Positions 5,839 to 5,855 of a DNA stretch of 5,855 bases are shown here, piece by piece. Where the stretch lies: positions 1 to 5,855 of the forward strand of contig JAGHSG010000037.1 of assembly GCA_018066005.1 (NCBI GenBank), read 5' to 3'. Position 1 is the first letter of the stretch; every line of letters begins with the position of its first letter. This DNA is from Bacteroidales bacterium (GTDB taxonomy: Bacteria > Bacteroidota > Bacteroidia > Bacteroidales > Paludibacteraceae). The translations under genes and the position numbers were made by a program. The notes below the pieces were generated by a model. It had not been told where the DNA came from. It did not search any database and worked only from the letters and a program-made list of their open reading frames with translations.

Positions 5839-5855
5839 GTGATATTTTATATCAC
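5839..5855. promoter_or_regulatory. Inverted repeat GTGATAT-TTT-ATATCAC upstream of the promoter (possible operator)
   Basis: A perfect 7-bp inverted repeat with a 3-base spacer ends exactly at the window edge, so it may extend further. Its near end is 17 bp upstream of the TTTG element, where an activator site could sit. It does not have the spacing of a CRP or FNR site (GTGA and TCAC are 9 bases apart, not 6). It could also be a chance AT-rich palindrome or part of a terminator of a gene beyond the window. Confidence 0.3.

Noticed and set aside
5839..5855. CRP/FNR binding site
   Set aside because: The half-sites are separated by 9 bases instead of the 6 needed between GTGA and TCAC.
1..5855. 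A new defence system or other undescribed multi-gene system
   Set aside because: The genes are recognisable families with housekeeping or envelope roles; no effector, nuclease, NTPase or reverse transcriptase is present.

Overview
The window looks like ordinary chromosome from a Bacteroidota member, most likely order Bacteroidales. The evidence is a PCMD-domain secreted protein, a DUF3467 protein, a dipeptidyl-peptidase III with a lipoprotein signal and a HEC-type zinc motif, and a near-perfect Bacteroidota sigma factor promoter (TTTG, 20 bp, TAnnTTTG). Shine-Dalgarno sequences are also missing or weak ahead of every gene. I could not run a database search, so no genus is offered.

All six genes lie on the minus strand and read from right to left. 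In transcription order they are: a PCMD-domain exported protein (5771-4815), a membrane-anchored family 2 glycosyltransferase (4825-3632), a small DUF3467 protein (3602-3297), a uridine phosphorylase-type nucleoside phosphorylase (3284-2409), an M49 dipeptidyl-peptidase III lipoprotein (2394-403), and the 5' part of aroA (EPSP synthase), which starts at 394 and runs off the left edge. Junctions are tight: an 11-bp (or 8-bp) overlap, then gaps of 29, 12, 14 and 8 bp. No terminator-like hairpin lies between genes. The only clear promoter is ahead of the PCMD gene, so the set may be one transcript, although its functions (cell surface or glycan, nucleoside salvage, peptide degradation, aromatic biosynthesis) do not form one pathway.

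There is no mobile element, CRISPR array, RNA gene or intergenic stretch over 300 bp. The coding density is almost complete, and long open frames on the plus strand are antisense shadows.

The most unusual feature is in aroA. A segment of about 60 bp holds two different heptanucleotide tandem repeats (four perfect copies of AGGTGAT and about 2.3 copies of GTGCATT, plus-strand spelling). They are translated in frame just before the conserved TAMRFLTA motif. Because the unit is 7 bp, any change of copy number not divisible by three would break the gene. The same AroA carries Ala where most EPSP synthases have the Gly of the N-A-G-T-A-M-R motif. I found no convincing new multi-gene system.
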